A DNA stretch of 64,000 bases from JBBSBL01 sp963735885 (GCA_963735885.1 CAVTMP010000004.1:310001-374000); one strand, 5' to 3'; numbered from the stretch's first letter, positions 1-8,324 are shown. Made by a program: numbers and translations. Notes: generated from the sequence alone by a model not told the origin.

Positions 1-532
1 CGGTCTCGATCTGGGTCTCGCCGGGGCCGCGGGTGCCGATGCCGCCGCCCAGGCGCTCGAGGTGCGTCCACAGCCCGCGCATGCGGGCGAGGTTGTACTG
101 GAGCTGGGCGAGCTCGACCTGCAGCTTGCCGTCCGCGCTGTGGGCGTGCCCGGCGAAGATGTCGAGGATCACCGTCGTGCGGTCGACGACGGGGAGGCCG
201 AGCGCGGCCTCGAGATTGCGCTCCTGACGCGGGCTGAGCTCGTCGTCGCAGGCGACGACGTTCGCGTCCCCCGCCTTCAGCGCCGCCCGCAGCTCGTCGA
301 GCTTGCCCGGGCCGAGATAGGTGTTGGGATGCGGCTGCTCGCGGTGCTGCACCATCTCCCCCACGGCGGCGACCCCGGCGGTGTGGAGGAGCTCTCGGAG
401 CTCGGAGAGGTCGTCCCCCTCCGGCAGGGCCGCGATGAGGAAGGCGCGCTGACGCGCGCGACCGGCGGGCCGGCCGGCGGCGCCCGCGGCGTGTCGCGTC
501 GGCGTGGTCCGGCCGTGCCTGCTGCGCTCCAT
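1..532 (-). CDS. hflX: GTPase HflX, N-terminal part (3' end outside window)
   Basis: About 177 N-terminal residues of HflX, a ribosome-associated GTPase that rescues or splits stalled ribosomes. Translation from the ATG at 532 gives the HflX N-terminal domain: a NTYLGPGK-like glycine loop near residue 75, the segment DELSPRQERNLE, and the family signature RTTVILDIFAGHA. The linker then ends with RGPGETQIET at the window edge, just before the G domain, so the Walker motifs lie outside the window. It follows dapL on the same strand after a gap of about 80 bases, as in actinobacterial miaA-dapF-hflX neighbourhoods. The first 30 residues are basic and poorly conserved. Identification is secure from the signature motifs although the GTPase domain is not visible. 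Confidence 0.93.
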   Translation of the reverse strand, partial: MERSRHGRTTPTRHAAGAAGRPAGRARQRAFLIAALPEGDDLSELRELLHTAGVAAVGEMVQHREQPHPNTYLGPGKLDELRAALKAGDANVVACDDELSPRQERNLEAALGLPVVDRTTVILDIFAGHAHSADGKLQVELAQLQYNLARMRGLWTHLERLGGGIGTRGPGETQIET

Positions 533-610
533 CGACCTTCGAGTCTAGTCGGGCCCTTCCACGACCCCGGCGGGCGGCGGGCCGGGGCACGCGCGCCGGC
601 GCGCGTGCGG

Positions 611-1777
611 TCAGCCGCGCAGCGCGTGAATGCGCTCGACCGCCTCGGCCAGCCGGTCGTCCGGCGTGGTCAGCGAGATGCGGAAGAAGCCCTCGCCGTT
701 GGGGCCGTAGGCGCCGCCCGGCGAGATCACCACGCCCGCGGCGTCGAGCACGTGCTCGCAGTAGGCGGCGGCGGAGGCGAACCCGTCCGGGATCGGCGCC
801 CACACGTAGATCGTCCCCTTCGGCGGGGTGACCTCCACGCCGGCCGCCCGGAGCGCGTCGCACACGAGGTCGCGGCGCCGGGCGTACACGGCGTTCATCG
901 CCGCGACCTCCGCGTCGACCTCGGGGCGCAGCGCGGCGATGCCGGCGACCTGGACCGCCTCGAAGAGCCCGGAGTCGACGTTCGACTTCAGCCGCCAGTA
1001 GTGCGCGATCGCCTCGGCGTTCCCGACGATCGCCGCGCACCGCCAGCCGGTCATGTTGTAGCCCTTGGAGAGCGAGAAGACCTCGACGCCGCAGTCCTTC
1101 GCGCCCCGGGTGGCGAGGAACGAGGGCGCGACGTACCCGTCGTAGGTCGTCTCGGAGTAGGCGTTGTCGTGGACGACGAGGAGGTCGCGGCCGCCGGCCC
1201 ATCCGACGACCTCGTCGAACAGCCCGTCCGGCACGACCGCGCCCGTCGGGTTGTTCGGGTAGTTGAGGAACATGAGGCGGGCGCGCTGCGCGTCGGCGGC
1301 CGCGACGGCGTCGAGGTCGGGGGCGAAGCCGCGCTCGGGCCGGAGCGGCATGAGCACCGGCTCGCCGCCGGCCAGGAGCGGGCCGCCGGTGTACACCGGG
1401 TAGCCCGGGTCGGCGGCCAGGGCGGCCGACCCGGGATCCAGGAAGGCCAGGTTGAGGTTGAAGATGCACTCCTTCGCGCCGATCGCCGGCATGACCTCGG
1501 TCTCGGGGTCGAGCGTCACCCCGAACCGGCGGGCGTAGAACGCCGCGATCGCCTCGCGAAAGTCCTGGCGGCCGCGGTTGGACGGGTAGCGATGGGTCGC
1601 CGGGTCGGCGACCGCGGCCTGCGCCGCCGCGACGACCTCGGGGTAGGTCGGGCGGTCGGGATCCCCGATGCCGAGCGAGATGACGTCGACGCCGGCCGCC
1701 CGCTTCGCGGCGACCTTGCGCTCGAGCTCGGCGAAGAGGTAGGGCGGGATGCGATCCAGCCGCTCACTCGGTCGCAT
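611..1777 (-). CDS. dapL: LL-diaminopimelate aminotransferase (DapL-type, PLP fold type I)
   Basis: 388-residue class I/II aminotransferase. DapL converts tetrahydrodipicolinate directly to LL-diaminopimelate with glutamate as donor, bypassing the acylated intermediates of the DapD/C/E route. Visible hallmarks are the N-terminal IPPYLFAEL stretch, SLGIGDPDRPT near residue 34, LNYPNNPTGA near 171, and the PLP Schiff-base lysine Lys238 in SLSKGYNMTGWR. Length and the spacing of these motifs match bacterial DapL. The ATG start lies 14 bases inside the end of dapF, so the two genes are translationally coupled; dapA and dapB elsewhere in the window complete the pathway. Other aspartate-family aminotransferase roles (DapC) cannot be fully excluded, but the N-terminus favours DapL. 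Confidence 0.85.
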   Translation of the reverse strand: MRPSERLDRIPPYLFAELERKVAAKRAAGVDVISLGIGDPDRPTYPEVVAAAQAAVADPATHRYPSNRGRQDFREAIAAFYARRFGVTLDPETEVMPAIGAKECIFNLNLAFLDPGSAALAADPGYPVYTGGPLLAGGEPVLMPLRPERGFAPDLDAVAAADAQRARLMFLNYPNNPTGAVVPDGLFDEVVGWAGGRDLLVVHDNAYSETTYDGYVAPSFLATRGAKDCGVEVFSLSKGYNMTGWRCAAIVGNAEAIAHYWRLKSNVDSGLFEAVQVAGIAALRPEVDAEVAAMNAVYARRRDLVCDALRAAGVEVTPPKGTIYVWAPIPDGFASAAAYCEHVLDAAGVVISPGGAYGPNGEGFFRISLTTPDDRLAEAVERIHALRG

Positions 1778-2648
1778 GCAGGGCCTCCACGAAGTCCTCG
1801 GCCAGCTCGCCCCGGTACACCGGGACCGCCCAGCCGGTCAGGGTCACGGTCAGGTCCTCGCCGATCTCGACCTCGAGCTCGCCGCCGTCGAGCACGACGG
1901 TCACCGGCGAGGTCCCGCCGTCGAGCACGTGCGCGACGGCCGCGCCGCTCGCGCCCGTCCCCGAGGACATGGTCTCCCCCACCCCGCGCTCGAAGATCCG
2001 CGCCCGGATGCGGTCGCCCGGGCGGGTGCCGGCGGGCGGGAGCGGCGCGTACCACGACACGTTGGTCCGCTGCGGGAAGCGGGGGTCCCGCTCGATCTCC
2101 GGACCGAGCGCGGGCAGGTCGAGGGCGTCGACGTCGGCGGGATCGGACAGGCCGATGGCGCACTGGGGGTTCCCGATCGCCACGTGGCGGAAGGTCGCGC
2201 GCCGGCCGCCGACCTCGATCTCGCCCCGGCCGTCAGGGGGCCCGCCGGGGAAGCCGGCCGAGGCGGTGGCCGCCCGCCCGAGCTCGACGCGGCACGTCGT
2301 CGGTCCCGTGATCTGCGGGCGGACCGGGCCCGCCGCGGTCTCCAGCGTGAAGGCGTCCTCGTGCGTCCAGCCGCGGCGGCGGAGATACAGGATCGCCTCG
2401 CGGGCGCCGTTGCCCGAGAGCTCGGCCTCCGACCCGTCCGGGTTGAAGATGCGCAGCGCCGCGACCGCGTCGTCGCCCGCCGGCCGGGAGAGCACGAGCA
2501 CCCCGTCGGACCCGATGCCGGTGTGGGCGGCGCAGAGCCGCGCGACGCGGGCCGGCGTGAGCGCGAACGGCAGGCGGGCGGCCTCGACGATGACGTAGTC
2601 GTTGCCGAGCGCCTGCCACTTCTCGAACGGGACCGTCGCCGCGGGCAC
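1764..2648 (-). CDS. dapF: Diaminopimelate epimerase family protein lacking both catalytic cysteines
   Basis: 294 residues from a GTG start. DapF interconverts LL- and meso-diaminopimelate, for lysine and peptidoglycan, using two cysteines as an acid/base pair. The fold is clear: KWQALGNDYVIVEA at the start, GIGSDGVLV, RIFNPDGSEAEL, AIGNPQCAI, RTNVSWY, and ERGVGETM near residue 220. However, the first catalytic Cys (normally CGNGAR) is Ser78 in LSGNGAR, and the second (normally CGTGA) is Ser229 in MSSGTGA. Both serine codons read cleanly in frame within intact motifs, so these are not frame artefacts. The gene sits between miaA and dapL as an operon. It may be a low-activity or altered-specificity member of the superfamily, or a lineage variant; a second dapF elsewhere is possible. 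Confidence 0.85.
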   Translation of the reverse strand: MPAATVPFEKWQALGNDYVIVEAARLPFALTPARVARLCAAHTGIGSDGVLVLSRPAGDDAVAALRIFNPDGSEAELSGNGAREAILYLRRRGWTHEDAFTLETAAGPVRPQITGPTTCRVELGRAATASAGFPGGPPDGRGEIEVGGRRATFRHVAIGNPQCAIGLSDPADVDALDLPALGPEIERDPRFPQRTNVSWYAPLPPAGTRPGDRIRARIFERGVGETMSSGTGASGAAVAHVLDGGTSPVTVVLDGGELEVEIGEDLTVTLTGWAVPVYRGELAEDFVEALHATE

Positions 2649-2659
2649 GGCGCGGCAGT

Positions 2660-3581
2660 CTAGATGGACCCCTCCCCCGCCCACGCGGCGGCGATCCGCG
2701 CGGCGGTCTCGGCCGCCGGGCGGCCGGTGACGTCGAGCACCCGGACGCCGGCGAGCTTGCGCATCCAGGTGAGCTGGCGCTTGGCGTAGCGCCGCGTGCG
2801 GGTCTGCATCGCCGGCACGTCGCCGGCGAGGAGCTCGGCGAAGCCGACCGCGGCGCGAGCGGTCGCGCGACGCGCCCGCCGCGTCCGCCGCGCGGACCTC
2901 CGCCGCCGCCCCGGCGGCGACCATGAGCCCGACGCGGGCGTCGATGCGGGCGACGAGGCTCGCGCGGTCCATCACCAGGCCCGCGAGGAGGGTGGAGCGG
3001 CGCGTCTCCGCCGTCCACAGTCGCGACGCGCCGCGCCGCGGTCGCAGCGCGTCGGCGTCGAGCAGCTCGTGGGCGCGGACGATGCGCGCGCGGTCGTTCG
3101 GGTCGATGCCCTCGGCCGCCCACCCCGCCCGGCGCGCGAGCTCGGAGTGGACCGCCGGGGCCCCGCGCGCCGCGACCGCGCCGGCCCAGCGCTCCCGGGC
3201 GCCGGCCGCCGGCGGCGGGCGGAGCGCGAGCTCCGTGAGCGCTGCGCGGAGGTAGAGCCCGGTGCCACCGACGACGATCGGCCGGCGCCCGGCGGCGAGG
3301 AGGCCGTCGATCTCGGCGTGGGCGCGGGGCGCGTAGGCGCCGGCGCTGAAGGCCTCGGTGACGGGGACCACCCCGACGAGGCGGTGCTCGAGCCGGTCGC
3401 GCTCCGCGGGGGTGGGCGCGCCGGTCAGGACCTCCAGGCCCGCGTAGACCTGCAGGGCGTCGGCCCCGACCGCGACCGGATCCTCGCCGCGGGCGCGCAG
3501 GAGGTCGGCCAGCGCCAGGGCGACGTCGGTCTTTCCCACGCCGGTGGGGCCGAACAGGGCGATGACCTCGGGGCGCGGCAC
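2660..3581 (-). CDS. miaA: tRNA dimethylallyltransferase (frame broken by one base)
   Basis: MiaA transfers a dimethylallyl group to A37 of tRNAs reading UNN codons; the product is the substrate of MiaB, which is also in this window. The GTG start gives VIALFGPTGVGKTDVALAL (P-loop), VGADALQVYAGL, VGGTGLYLRA and, after a frame change, TRRYAKRQLTWMRKL, the conserved C-terminal RNA-binding segment. The reading frame changes near 2864, where removing one G from CGCGACC restores RTARAAVGFAELL. The total span is 3n+1, consistent with one extra base. It reads divergently from the FIST gene, 24 bases away, with shared -10 sequences. The stop lies 11 bases before the dapF start. Confidence 0.9.
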
Positions 3582-3590
3582 CGGGCCCGG

Positions 3591-3598
3591 AGTATCGT
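3591..3598. promoter_or_regulatory. Overlapping divergent -10 elements for miaA and the FIST gene
   Basis: The only spacer between miaA and the FIST gene contains AGTATCGT. Read on the plus strand it holds TATCGT, 7 bases before the GTG at 3606. Read on the minus strand it holds GATACT, 9 bases before the GTG at 3581. These are the distances expected if transcription starts at or next to the start codons, that is leaderless mRNAs. No convincing -35 is seen on either side, so this is a pattern-based inference. Confidence 0.45.
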
Positions 3599-3605
3599 CG
3601 GGCGG

Positions 3606-4772
3606 GTGTCCCCCCGCATCGGCTGCGGCCTCTCGACCGATCCCGACCCGCGCGCCGGGGCCCTCGAGGCGGCCGCGGCGGCCCGCCCCGGCCTGGCCGG
3701 CGAGGTGGCGGACCTGGCCGTCGTCTTCGCCGCGGGCCGACACCTCGCCGCGCCGGAGGCGACCCTCGAGGCGGTCTGCGAGGCGCTCGGGCCGCGCCGC
3801 CTGGTGGGCTGCGGCGCGGGCGGCGTGCTCGGCTCGGGGCAGGAGGTCGAGGGCGGCAGCGCGGTGGCCGTGTGGGCGGCGCATCTCGGGGACGGCGCCG
3901 CGACGCCCTTCCACGCGGAGGCCGAGACCGGCGAGGACGGGCTCGCGGTGGAGGGCATGCCGGACGTCGCCGGGGCGGACGCCGTGATCCTGCTCGCCGA
4001 CCCCTTGGCGTTCCCGACCGATCCCCTCCTGCGCGCGCTCGGCGAGCGGGCGCCGGGCGTGACCGTGCTGGGCGGCCTGGCCAGCGCGCGCACGGCGGAC
4101 GGCACCGGCGCCCTCTTCCTCGACGAGACCGTCCTCGCCGAGGGCGCGGTGGGGGTGCGCTTCGACGGCGTCGAGGTCCTGCCCTGCGTCTCGCAGGGCG
4201 CCGCGCCGCTGGGCCCGGAGATGACCGTCACCGCGGCCGAGGGCAGCGTCGTCCGCGAGCTGGCCGGGCGCCCGGCGCTGACCCGGCTGCGCGAGGCCAT
4301 CGAGGAGCTGAGCGACGCCGAGCGCGAGCTCGTGTCCGGCGGCCTGCTCATCGGGCTGCTCGTCGAGGGCGCCGCCGGGCAGCCGGAGTACGGGCCGGGG
4401 GACTTCCTCGTCCGCGGACTGGCCGGTGCGGATCCGGACACCGGCTCCGTCCGCGTCGGCGCCGTCGTCCACCCCGGCCAGGTCGTCCGCCTCCACGCGC
4501 GCGACGCGCGCTCCGCCGATCTCGACCTGCGCGACGCGCTCGGCCTCCGGCGCGAGGCGCTCGGGGGCCGGGACCCGGCCGGGGCGCTGCTCTTCTCGTG
4601 CAACGGCCGCGGGCGGGCGATGTTCGGCGCGGCGGACCACGACGCCGGACTGATGTCGGCCCGGCTCGGCGGCCCGCACGCGGGCTTCTTCGCCGCGGGC
4701 GAGATCGGGCCGGTCGGCGGCGAGAGCTTCCTCCACGGCTTCACGGCGACGGCGGCTATCTTCCCGGCATGA
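3606..4772 (+). CDS. FIST domain protein (FIST_N plus FIST_C)
   Basis: 388 residues. FIST domains are thought to bind small ligands, probably amino acids, in sensory proteins; here the module stands alone with no kinase or cyclase attached. The start is the GTG at 3606, giving a short lead-in to GCGLSTDPDPRAGALEA. The N-terminal half contains VGCGAGGVLGSG and VTVLGGLASARTADGTGALF, typical of FIST_N. The C-terminal half contains LIGLLVEG, FLVRGLAG and LLFSCNGRGRAMFG, with GFFAAGEIGPVGGESFLHGF near the end, the FIST_C signature. No signal peptide or membrane segment is evident. Its TGA overlaps the ATG of the following SDR gene (ATGA), so the two are probably co-translated. The ligand and partner are unknown. 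Confidence 0.85.
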   Translation: MSPRIGCGLSTDPDPRAGALEAAAAARPGLAGEVADLAVVFAAGRHLAAPEATLEAVCEALGPRRLVGCGAGGVLGSGQEVEGGSAVAVWAAHLGDGAATPFHAEAETGEDGLAVEGMPDVAGADAVILLADPLAFPTDPLLRALGERAPGVTVLGGLASARTADGTGALFLDETVLAEGAVGVRFDGVEVLPCVSQGAAPLGPEMTVTAAEGSVVRELAGRPALTRLREAIEELSDAERELVSGGLLIGLLVEGAAGQPEYGPGDFLVRGLAGADPDTGSVRVGAVVHPGQVVRLHARDARSADLDLRDALGLRREALGGRDPAGALLFSCNGRGRAMFGAADHDAGLMSARLGGPHAGFFAAGEIGPVGGESFLHGFTATAAIFPA

Positions 4773-5617
4773 GCACCGACGCGCCCGCGCCCACCGGCTC
4801 CGCGCCCGCGTCGCGGGCCGCCGCCCCGGCCTCCCCGCTCCAGGGCCGGGCGCTGCTCACGGGGGCGAGCGGCGGCATCGGCCAGGCCGTCGCCCGGGCG
4901 CTGGCCGCCCGCGGCGCCTCGGTCATCCTCAGCGGGCGGCGGGCCGACCGGCTCGCGGCGCTCGCCGCGGAGATCGCGGGCGAGGTCGACGCCGCCGACC
5001 TCGCCGACCGCGACGCGGTCCTCTCGCTCGCCGAGCGCGTGGGGCCGATCGACCTGCTCGTCGCCAACGCGGCCCTTCCGGCCAGCGGGCACGCGACGTC
5101 CTTCACCCCCGAGGAGATCGACCGCGCGCTCGACGTCAACCTGCGGGCGCCGATCCAGCTCGCGCGCGCCCTGGTCCCGGGAATGGTGGAGCGCGGCCGC
5201 GGACACCTCGTCTTCGTCTCCTCGCTCTCGGGGAAGGCGGCCACGACCGGATCCGCCCTGTACTCGGCCACGAAGTTCGGCCTGCGCGGCTTCGCGCTCG
5301 GCCTGCGCGCGGACCTCGCGGGGACGGGAGTGGGCGTCTCGGTCGTCCTGCCCGGGTTCATCCGCGGCGCCGGCATGTTCCACGACTCGGGCGTCACGCT
5401 GCCGCGGGGCGTCGGCACACGGACCCCCGAGGACGTCGCGTCCGGGGTCGTGGCGGCGGTGGAGGGCGACCGCGCGGAGGTCGACGTCGCGCCGCTCACG
5501 CTGCGCGCGGGCGCGGCACTGGCCGGCCTCGCGCCCGGGGTGGCGCAGCGGCTGAGCGGCCGCCAGGGCGCCGGCGTGGCCCGCGACATCGCGGCCGGCC
5601 AGCGCGACAAGCGCTGA
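4769..5617 (+). CDS. Short-chain dehydrogenase/reductase
   Basis: 282 residues of a classical SDR with a Rossmann NAD(P)-binding fold. Visible features are the glycine motif TGASGGIG near residue 33, the basic SGRRADRL after strand 2 (suggesting NADP(H)), the structural VANAALPASG motif, and the catalytic Ser-Tyr-Lys set in SSLSGKAAT ... YSATK. A proline-rich stretch of about 25 residues precedes the domain. The substrate cannot be deduced. It shares a 4-base ATGA overlap with the FIST gene upstream and converges with mscS three bases beyond its stop. Confidence 0.88.
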   Translation: MSTDAPAPTGSAPASRAAAPASPLQGRALLTGASGGIGQAVARALAARGASVILSGRRADRLAALAAEIAGEVDAADLADRDAVLSLAERVGPIDLLVANAALPASGHATSFTPEEIDRALDVNLRAPIQLARALVPGMVERGRGHLVFVSSLSGKAATTGSALYSATKFGLRGFALGLRADLAGTGVGVSVVLPGFIRGAGMFHDSGVTLPRGVGTRTPEDVASGVVAAVEGDRAEVDVAPLTLRAGAALAGLAPGVAQRLSGRQGAGVARDIAAGQRDKR

Positions 5618-5620
5618 GCG

Positions 5621-6634
5621 TCAGCCGCCGCCGCCGTTGTCCGCCGGCGCGCCGTCGGCCCGCACGCCGTCGTCGTCTCCCGGCACCGGCCCCGCGTCGC
5701 GCGAGACGGCCTTGATCGCCCCGAGGATCTCGTCGGCGAGCCGCCGGCCGTCCTTGCCGTTCTGGGGTGTGGCCGAGATCCGCACGACGACCTCCTCGCC
5801 GTCGAACTCCTCGAGGTCGATGTGCGGCTGCTTGCGCGTCGGGACCGTGACGGACCCGGCGAGCAGCGACTGGACGTCGGTGGGAAGGACGTCGGCGCGC
5901 AGGCGGGCGCGGAGGTCGACGGCGTCCGGCTCGCGCAGCGGCACGACGGCGGCGGAGAGCACGACGCTGTTCGGCACCATGATCCGATCCGCGCCGCGGG
6001 CCAGCGTCGTGTAGAGCAGCCCGAGGGAGGCGACGACGCCCTCCACCTGCCCGGCGAGCGGACCGGCCTGCAACCGGATGCGCTCGCCGACGCGGAAGGG
6101 CCGCGCGCTGAGCAGGACCGTGCCGGCGATGACGTTGCCGAGCGTCTGCTGCGCGGCCAGACCGAGGACCACGGCGGTGAACGCGCCGCCCACGGCGAGG
6201 GTCTGCGGCTGGATGCCGGCGATGCGGAGGGACACGAGCAGCGCGATGCCGATCGTCACGAGACGGATGAGGAAGCCGACGGTGCCCGCGGTGGCCGGAT
6301 CCATCCGCCGGAAGAGCAGCGGCGCGACCGCGCGGCCGATGTCGCGGGCCAGCGCCCAGCCGAGCGCCAGGAGCGCGACGGCCGTGCCGATCTGGACCGC
6401 GAACTCGAGGCCGCGCCCGAAGACCTTGGCGCGCTCGGCGTAGAGAACCAGCACGCCGGCGATCAGGGGCAGCAGCAGCAGCGCATGGCGCAGGGCGCGG
6501 CGCGCCGTGGCCCTCGACTCCGCGCTCACGGGCTGGCTCAGGCCCGCCTGCTCCCACGCGTGGCTGCGCGTCTGGAACATGCGATCCATCCGGTCGCGGG
6601 CCGCATCGGAGCTCTGGCGGAAGGGCAGGCGCAT
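5621..6634 (-). CDS. mscS: MscS-family mechanosensitive ion channel
   Basis: 337-residue small-conductance mechanosensitive channel that opens under membrane tension to release solutes on hypo-osmotic shock. Three hydrophobic helices lie at roughly residues 55-75, 85-105 and 125-150, followed by the pore helix and beta domain containing GLAAQQTLGNVIAGTVLL, RPFRVGERI, VEGVVASLGLLYTTL and IMVPNSVVLSA, which are characteristic of MscS. The C-terminus is a Gly/Asp-rich tail. The start chosen is ATG 6634, which begins MRLPFRQ; longer versions would run through a promoter-like TGTAGT 7 bases upstream. It converges with the SDR gene. Confidence 0.9.
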   Translation of the reverse strand: MRLPFRQSSDAARDRMDRMFQTRSHAWEQAGLSQPVSAESRATARRALRHALLLLPLIAGVLVLYAERAKVFGRGLEFAVQIGTAVALLALGWALARDIGRAVAPLLFRRMDPATAGTVGFLIRLVTIGIALLVSLRIAGIQPQTLAVGGAFTAVVLGLAAQQTLGNVIAGTVLLSARPFRVGERIRLQAGPLAGQVEGVVASLGLLYTTLARGADRIMVPNSVVLSAAVVPLREPDAVDLRARLRADVLPTDVQSLLAGSVTVPTRKQPHIDLEEFDGEEVVVRISATPQNGKDGRRLADEILGAIKAVSRDAGPVPGDDDGVRADGAPADNGGGG

Positions 6635-6641
6635 CCCCCCT

Positions 6642-6647
6642 ACTACA
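6642..6647 (-). promoter_or_regulatory. Putative -10 (TGTAGT) of a near-leaderless mscS transcript
   Basis: TGTAGT ends 7 bases before the mscS ATG, matching four of six positions of the sigma-70 -10 consensus. The intervening run of G residues could also serve as a short Shine-Dalgarno sequence, so both initiation modes are possible. Confidence 0.3.
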
Positions 6648-6751
6648 CCGCATCGGCGCCCGTGTTCCGGCGTGCCGGGCGTGCGATCCCGCACGGGCGG
6701 GCGATCGCGGAGCAACGGGCCGGCCGATTCCGTCCTCGCCCCGGATGTCCA

Positions 6752-8279
6752 TCAGAACAGGCGGGCCGGTTCGCCATGACCGCCTCGCCCACTCGTCTCG
6801 CCGGCCTCCGGATCACGGCGCACCCCCCACCGGCTTCCATCGTGATCCGGCGCCCGCCCGCGACGCAGCAGGGCCTCCAGGCGCTGCCGCTCCGCCGGCG
6901 GCGCGTACCCGCCGCGGGCGTAGAGCCCCTCGTAGCGCGGCACGAGATCCGGGCGCGCGTGGCGCAGCCAGCCCATGAACACCTCGCGGACCTCGCCGCG
7001 CAGGTGCAGCGCGATGCCCCCGACCGACACGGCGCCCGCCTCCTCGGCCAGGGCCAGGATGCGCTCGACCTGCTCGGGCGCGTCGTTGATGCCCGGCATG
7101 AGCGGCGCCACGAGCACGCTGGTGGGGATGCCGGCGCGCCCGAGCTCCGCGACCGCCTCCAGGCGCTTGCGCGGGTGCGGGGTGTGCGGCTCGGTCGCGC
7201 GCCACGCCCGCTCGTCGAGCGTCGGCACCGAGAGCGCGGCCGTGACCTCCGTGCGGGCCGCGATCTCGCGCAGCAGCGGCAGGTCGCGGAGCACCAGGGG
7301 CGACTTCGTGAGGATGGAGCACGGGTTCGCCGCGTCGCGGAGCGCCGCCCAGATGCCGGGCATGAGCCGGTAGCGCGACTCGACCCACTGGTAGGGGTCG
7401 GTGTTCGTGCCCAGGGCGACGTGCTCGCGCCGCCACGACGGGCGCCCGAGCTCGGCGCGCAGCACCTCCGGCACGTTGACCTTGACGACGATCTCCCGCT
7501 CGAAGTCCCGCCCGGCGCCGAGGTCGAGGTAGCGGTGGGTCGGGCGGGCGAAGCAGTTGTGGCTCACCACCCCGTTCGCGATGAAGTCACCGGTGCCGGT
7601 GGTGATGTCGAACATCGGGACCTCGCGGCCGAGCGGCTCGATGGACTCCACGCGCAGGTCTGGCGCGCCTTTCAGCGCCAAGCCGCGCAGGCTCGTGGTG
7701 CGGCGGCTCTCCCGATCGTCGTTCGGACCCGGTCGCGGCCGCCCGACGCCCATCACGTGCGAGTTCACCGTCAGGTGCGGACGCCGGTGCCGCCCCTGCT
7801 CCGCGCCGGTCACGTGCCTCCAGCCGCGCCGGGTCGAGGAAGCGGTGATCGCCGCTCGCCACGAGCTCCGCCCCGTCCGCGAGGCGAATCCGGAACGCGG
7901 GCTTGACGCTCCGCCAGTGCGCCAGCACCTCGGTCTCGACGCAGCGACGGCAGGACCCCCGGCGCTCGGTTCCGTAGATCCGGTCTCCGACCTCGAGATC
8001 GGCGATCGGACGCGCTCGCCCGTCGGCGAGGAGGACGGGCGTGTCCCCCGCGAGGCAGTAGGCGCACGCGTGCGTGCAACCGCGGTAGGGGTTGACCGTC
8101 CAGCGGAACGGCATGCGCGAGGCGGCGGGCACCTTGTTCAGCGCCGAGCGCGCCCGCACCTCGTAGAAGCGGACGTCGAGCGCCTCGGGGGCGTCGAACG
8201 TCCGGATGACCGCCGGCTCGCGGTAGCCGGGCAGCGCCCGCGCCGCCTCGGCCTCGACCCGCTGATCGTCCCAGCGCAC
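6752..8279 (-). CDS. Intein-containing Rv2578c-family radical SAM protein (frame broken in intein)
   Basis: Radical SAM protein of the mycobacterial Rv2578c family, related to spore photoproduct lyase-like and Elp3-like folds but of unestablished substrate. A GTG start at 8279 gives RWDDQRV, then SALNKVP and PFRWTVNPYRGCTHACAYC. The Cys triad is interrupted by a mini-intein and resumes as CFARPTHRYLDLG, so splicing recreates the CxxxCxxC iron-sulfur motif. Family motifs follow: RPSWRREHVALGTNTDPYQ, YRLMPGIWAAL, SILTKSPLVLRDLPL, APLMPGINDAPE and LHLRGEVREVFMGWL. The reading frame shifts once inside the intein near 7835, where GWRHVTGAEQG and HLTVNSHVMGVGR appear one frame over, equivalent to one extra base. 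It lies downstream of miaB on the same strand with a 45-base gap. Confidence 0.88.
7556..8057 (-). other. Mini-intein (Hint domain, no homing endonuclease)
   Basis: An in-frame insertion of about 167 residues in the radical SAM gene. It begins with Cys1 (CLAGDTPVLLADG, block A), has GDRIYG and a block-B-like GDHRFL with the conserved His, and ends with FDITTGTGDFIANG (block F) and VVSHN (block G), followed by extein Cys+1. These are all the residues needed for Cys/Asn/Cys protein splicing. The span between blocks B and F is too short for a LAGLIDADG or HNH nuclease, so it is a mini-intein unable to home by itself. One apparent extra base near 7835 breaks the frame; whether the intein is functional depends on that base being an error. 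Confidence 0.9.
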
Positions 8280-8324
8280 GAACGTATGTTCGCACGAGGG
8301 CCGGACGGACGGCCGCCGGAGCCG

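Noticed and set aside
62..2311. Long plus-strand frame of 749 codons opposite hflX, dapL and dapF
   Set aside because: It is antisense to well-recognised genes and made of Arg/Gly/Pro/Ala-rich sequence, as expected from codon-position GC bias in a 74% GC genome. The same applies to other long opposite-strand frames, such as 51288-55112 opposite pyrK/carB and 10711-14118 opposite rny/recA.
2401..2430. DapF cysteine loss caused by a frame error
   Set aside because: The residues before and after both sites are conserved in the same frame, so the serines cannot come from an indel; a base substitution error at both sites would be needed.
7556..8057. Homing endonuclease within the intein
   Set aside because: The region between blocks B and F is too short and has no LAGLIDADG or HNH motif.
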